Source: Pseudonocardiaceae bacterium (GTDB lineage: Bacteria > Actinomycetota > Actinomycetes > Mycobacteriales > Pseudonocardiaceae). Taken from it: a DNA stretch of 34,734 nucleotides. The DNA is taken from assembly GCA_025924655.1 (NCBI GenBank), contig JAICHZ010000004.1, positions 1 through 34,734 of the forward strand, read 5' to 3'. Every line of letters starts with the position of its first letter. The first letter of the stretch is position 1. Positions 33,702 through 34,734 of this stretch are shown here, one piece after another. The position numbers and the translations under genes were made by a program. Below the pieces are notes generated by a model. It made no database searches. It was not told the origin of the DNA and saw nothing but the letters and a program-made list of their open reading frames with translations.

Positions 33702-34616
33702 ATGCGACATTTGTTTCGGACGGTGGCCGTCGTGGCAGGCGCTACCGGCGCCACGCTCGGTGCGGCCTACGGAATGCTCACCGAGCAGGGCCGGCGGGCC
33801 CGCCGCCACATCGTGATCCCGGGCTGGTTGCCTTTCCGGGCAGACGGGGTGTACCTCCCGGACCGGACCGGTCCGCATGCCCCGGCAGATCCTGATATCA
33901 CCATGCTCGCCTCGGCGGGAGGACACTCCCCGGTGCTGCGATTGGCGATGCTGGGTGACTCGTTGGCGGCCGGCCTGGGCGTAGACGCGCCCGAGCAGCT
34001 TCCCGGCGTAGTGCTGGCCCGGGGGCTAGCCAACGACTCTGGTCGACCGGTCCAGCTGGACACCCTGGCGATCTGCGGCTGCACCAGCCGTCGGCTGGCC
34101 GGACAGGTCGACGCCGCACTGATCGACCCGCCGCACGCAGCCCTGGTCATGATCGGGGCCAACGATGTGACCCGGCGGATTTCGCCATGGGAATCTGCCC
34201 GGCTGCTCGGCGAGGCGGTATCGAGATTGCGAGCCGCGGGTGCCACGGTGATCGCCGGGACGTGCCCGGATCTCGGCACCATCCGGCAGATTCCGCAGCC
34301 GTTGCGAGCCATTGCCCACACGTCCAGCTGGGCACTGGCCCGCTTGCAGCACGACGCGATATCTGCGGCCGGCGGCCTGCCGGTCTCGCTAGCCCAACTG
34401 CTCGCTCGCGACTTCCGCACCCAGCCCGACATCCTGTTCGGCCGGGACCACTTCCATCCCTCGGCCGCCGGCTACGAAACTGCGTGCTCGATGTTGTTGC
34501 CGACGCTGTGCTCGGCGCTGCGCGATGGCGGCGTTGACGACTGGGCTGCTAGTCGTTTTGGAAATACGACAGCAGCCGCAGGATCTCCAGGTACAACCAC
34601 ACCAGGGTCACCGTAA
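33702..34616 (+). CDS. exported SGNH/GDSL-family hydrolase (Rv1075c-like)
   Basis: A 304-residue SGNH hydrolase with an N-terminal hydrophobic segment (VAVVAGATGATLGAAYGM) that could anchor or export it. Block I is MLGDSLAAG with Ser87, block II Gly in ICGC, block III GAND with Asn154, and block V GRDHFHPSAAGY with Asp249 and His252: all four catalytic blocks are present. It probably hydrolyses esters outside the membrane. ATG at 33702 is chosen because GAGGAGG lies nine bases upstream; ATG at 33657 would add 15 residues and has no such site. Its last 68 bases overlap the converging Bax-inhibitor-like gene. Confidence 0.92.
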   Translation: MRHLFRTVAVVAGATGATLGAAYGMLTEQGRRARRHIVIPGWLPFRADGVYLPDRTGPHAPADPDITMLASAGGHSPVLRLAMLGDSLAAGLGVDAPEQLPGVVLARGLANDSGRPVQLDTLAICGCTSRRLAGQVDAALIDPPHAALVMIGANDVTRRISPWESARLLGEAVSRLRAAGATVIAGTCPDLGTIRQIPQPLRAIAHTSSWALARLQHDAISAAGGLPVSLAQLLARDFRTQPDILFGRDHFHPSAAGYETACSMLLPTLCSALRDGGVDDWAASRFGNTTAAAGSPGTTTPGSP

Positions 34617-34734
34617 GCCCGAAGGCGATGTACCACGCGGTCCGCTCCGGCGCGCCGGCCCGGATCGCCTCGTCGGCAGCGTCGAAGTCGAGCAGCAGAC
34701 TGAATGCCGCAATACCGATGACGACGAGGCTGAA
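34549..34734 (-). CDS. Bax inhibitor-1/YccA-like membrane protein, C-terminal fragment
   Basis: The last 61 residues of a protein that enters from the right edge. FSLVVIGIAAFSLLLDFDAA, DEAIRAGAPERTAWYIAFGL and TVTLVWLYLEILRLLSYFQN form two membrane segments with the conserved LDFD, and a C-terminus typical of actinobacterial Bax-inhibitor-1-like proteins (Bax1-I, YccA-like). The TAG stop is at 34549-34551. It overlaps the SGNH hydrolase gene tail to tail by 68 bases. Family role is unclear; ion leak or membrane stress is proposed for relatives. Confidence 0.88.
   Translation of the reverse strand, partial: FSLVVIGIAAFSLLLDFDAADEAIRAGAPERTAWYIAFGLTVTLVWLYLEILRLLSYFQND

Overview
The window reads as chromosomal DNA of a high-GC, mycothiol-using actinobacterium of the Mycobacteriales/Pseudonocardiales type. 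Evidence: uniformly high GC, GTG/TTG starts, mycothiol S-conjugate amidase (Mca), a TatB-type twin-arginine component, an actinobacterial Mrp without the CxxC pair, DUF3107 and DUF4307 proteins, and gene orders recalled from Mycobacterium tuberculosis. No tRNA, rRNA, CRISPR array, transposase or prophage gene was seen; this is core chromosome, and its unusual content lies in regulatory and gene-end sequences.

Region 1 (1-12214) holds a cut-off DUF3152 metzincin-like protein, an alpha/beta hydrolase, a TetR regulator, an esterase fused to a luciferase-type domain, a VOC protein, a two-component system, a second TetR with a tandem operator, DUF3107, a MiaE-like ferritin-fold protein, a DEAD-box RNA helicase, a membrane-anchored beta-propeller and a second alpha/beta hydrolase. 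The order DUF3152, TetR, DUF3107, MiaE-like, helicase, propeller matches M. tuberculosis Rv3207c-Rv3212, with the fusion/VOC/two-component/TetR block inserted. Region 2 (12177-15918) holds a small membrane protein, a RecB-type nuclease with an iron-sulfur cysteine set, a PHP phosphoesterase, a PH-domain membrane protein, a Nudix hydrolase and a YflT-like stress protein.

Region 3 (16008-23933) has an acyl-CoA dehydrogenase divergent from a short cysteine-containing leader peptide and methanethiol oxidase (SBP56), then a PRC/MgtE_N/CBS protein, a DUF1003 protein, Mrp, TatB, an O-methyltransferase and an uncharacterised protein (compare Rv1220c-Rv1234). Region 4 (24192-34734) matches Rv1075c-Rv1084: a DUF255 thioredoxin-fold protein, small membrane protein, Mca, DUF4307, GreA, MetB, RDD protein, cystathionine beta-synthase and SGNH hydrolase, with threonine ammonia-lyase and a small exported protein inserted and a cut-off Bax-inhibitor-like protein at the edge. 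Sulfur metabolism recurs: cbs and metB (transsulfuration), mca (mycothiol turnover) and the leader/methanethiol oxidase pair.

The most interesting non-coding signals are: (a) strong inverted repeats at gene ends whose arms carry the TGA stop codons (2648-2711, 5691-5734, 7168-7215, 28644-28673), two of which share an identical 21-base half; (b) a Cys leader peptide ahead of methanethiol oxidase; (c) an intrinsic-terminator-like hairpin inside the presumed greA leader; (d) two tandem GTTAC-N5-GTAAC operators over the promoter and start of a TetR gene; (e) a 15-bp perfect stem plus partial copies after the methanethiol oxidase gene. Several starts have a TANNNT box 6-7 bases upstream and no Shine-Dalgarno, suggesting leaderless transcripts.
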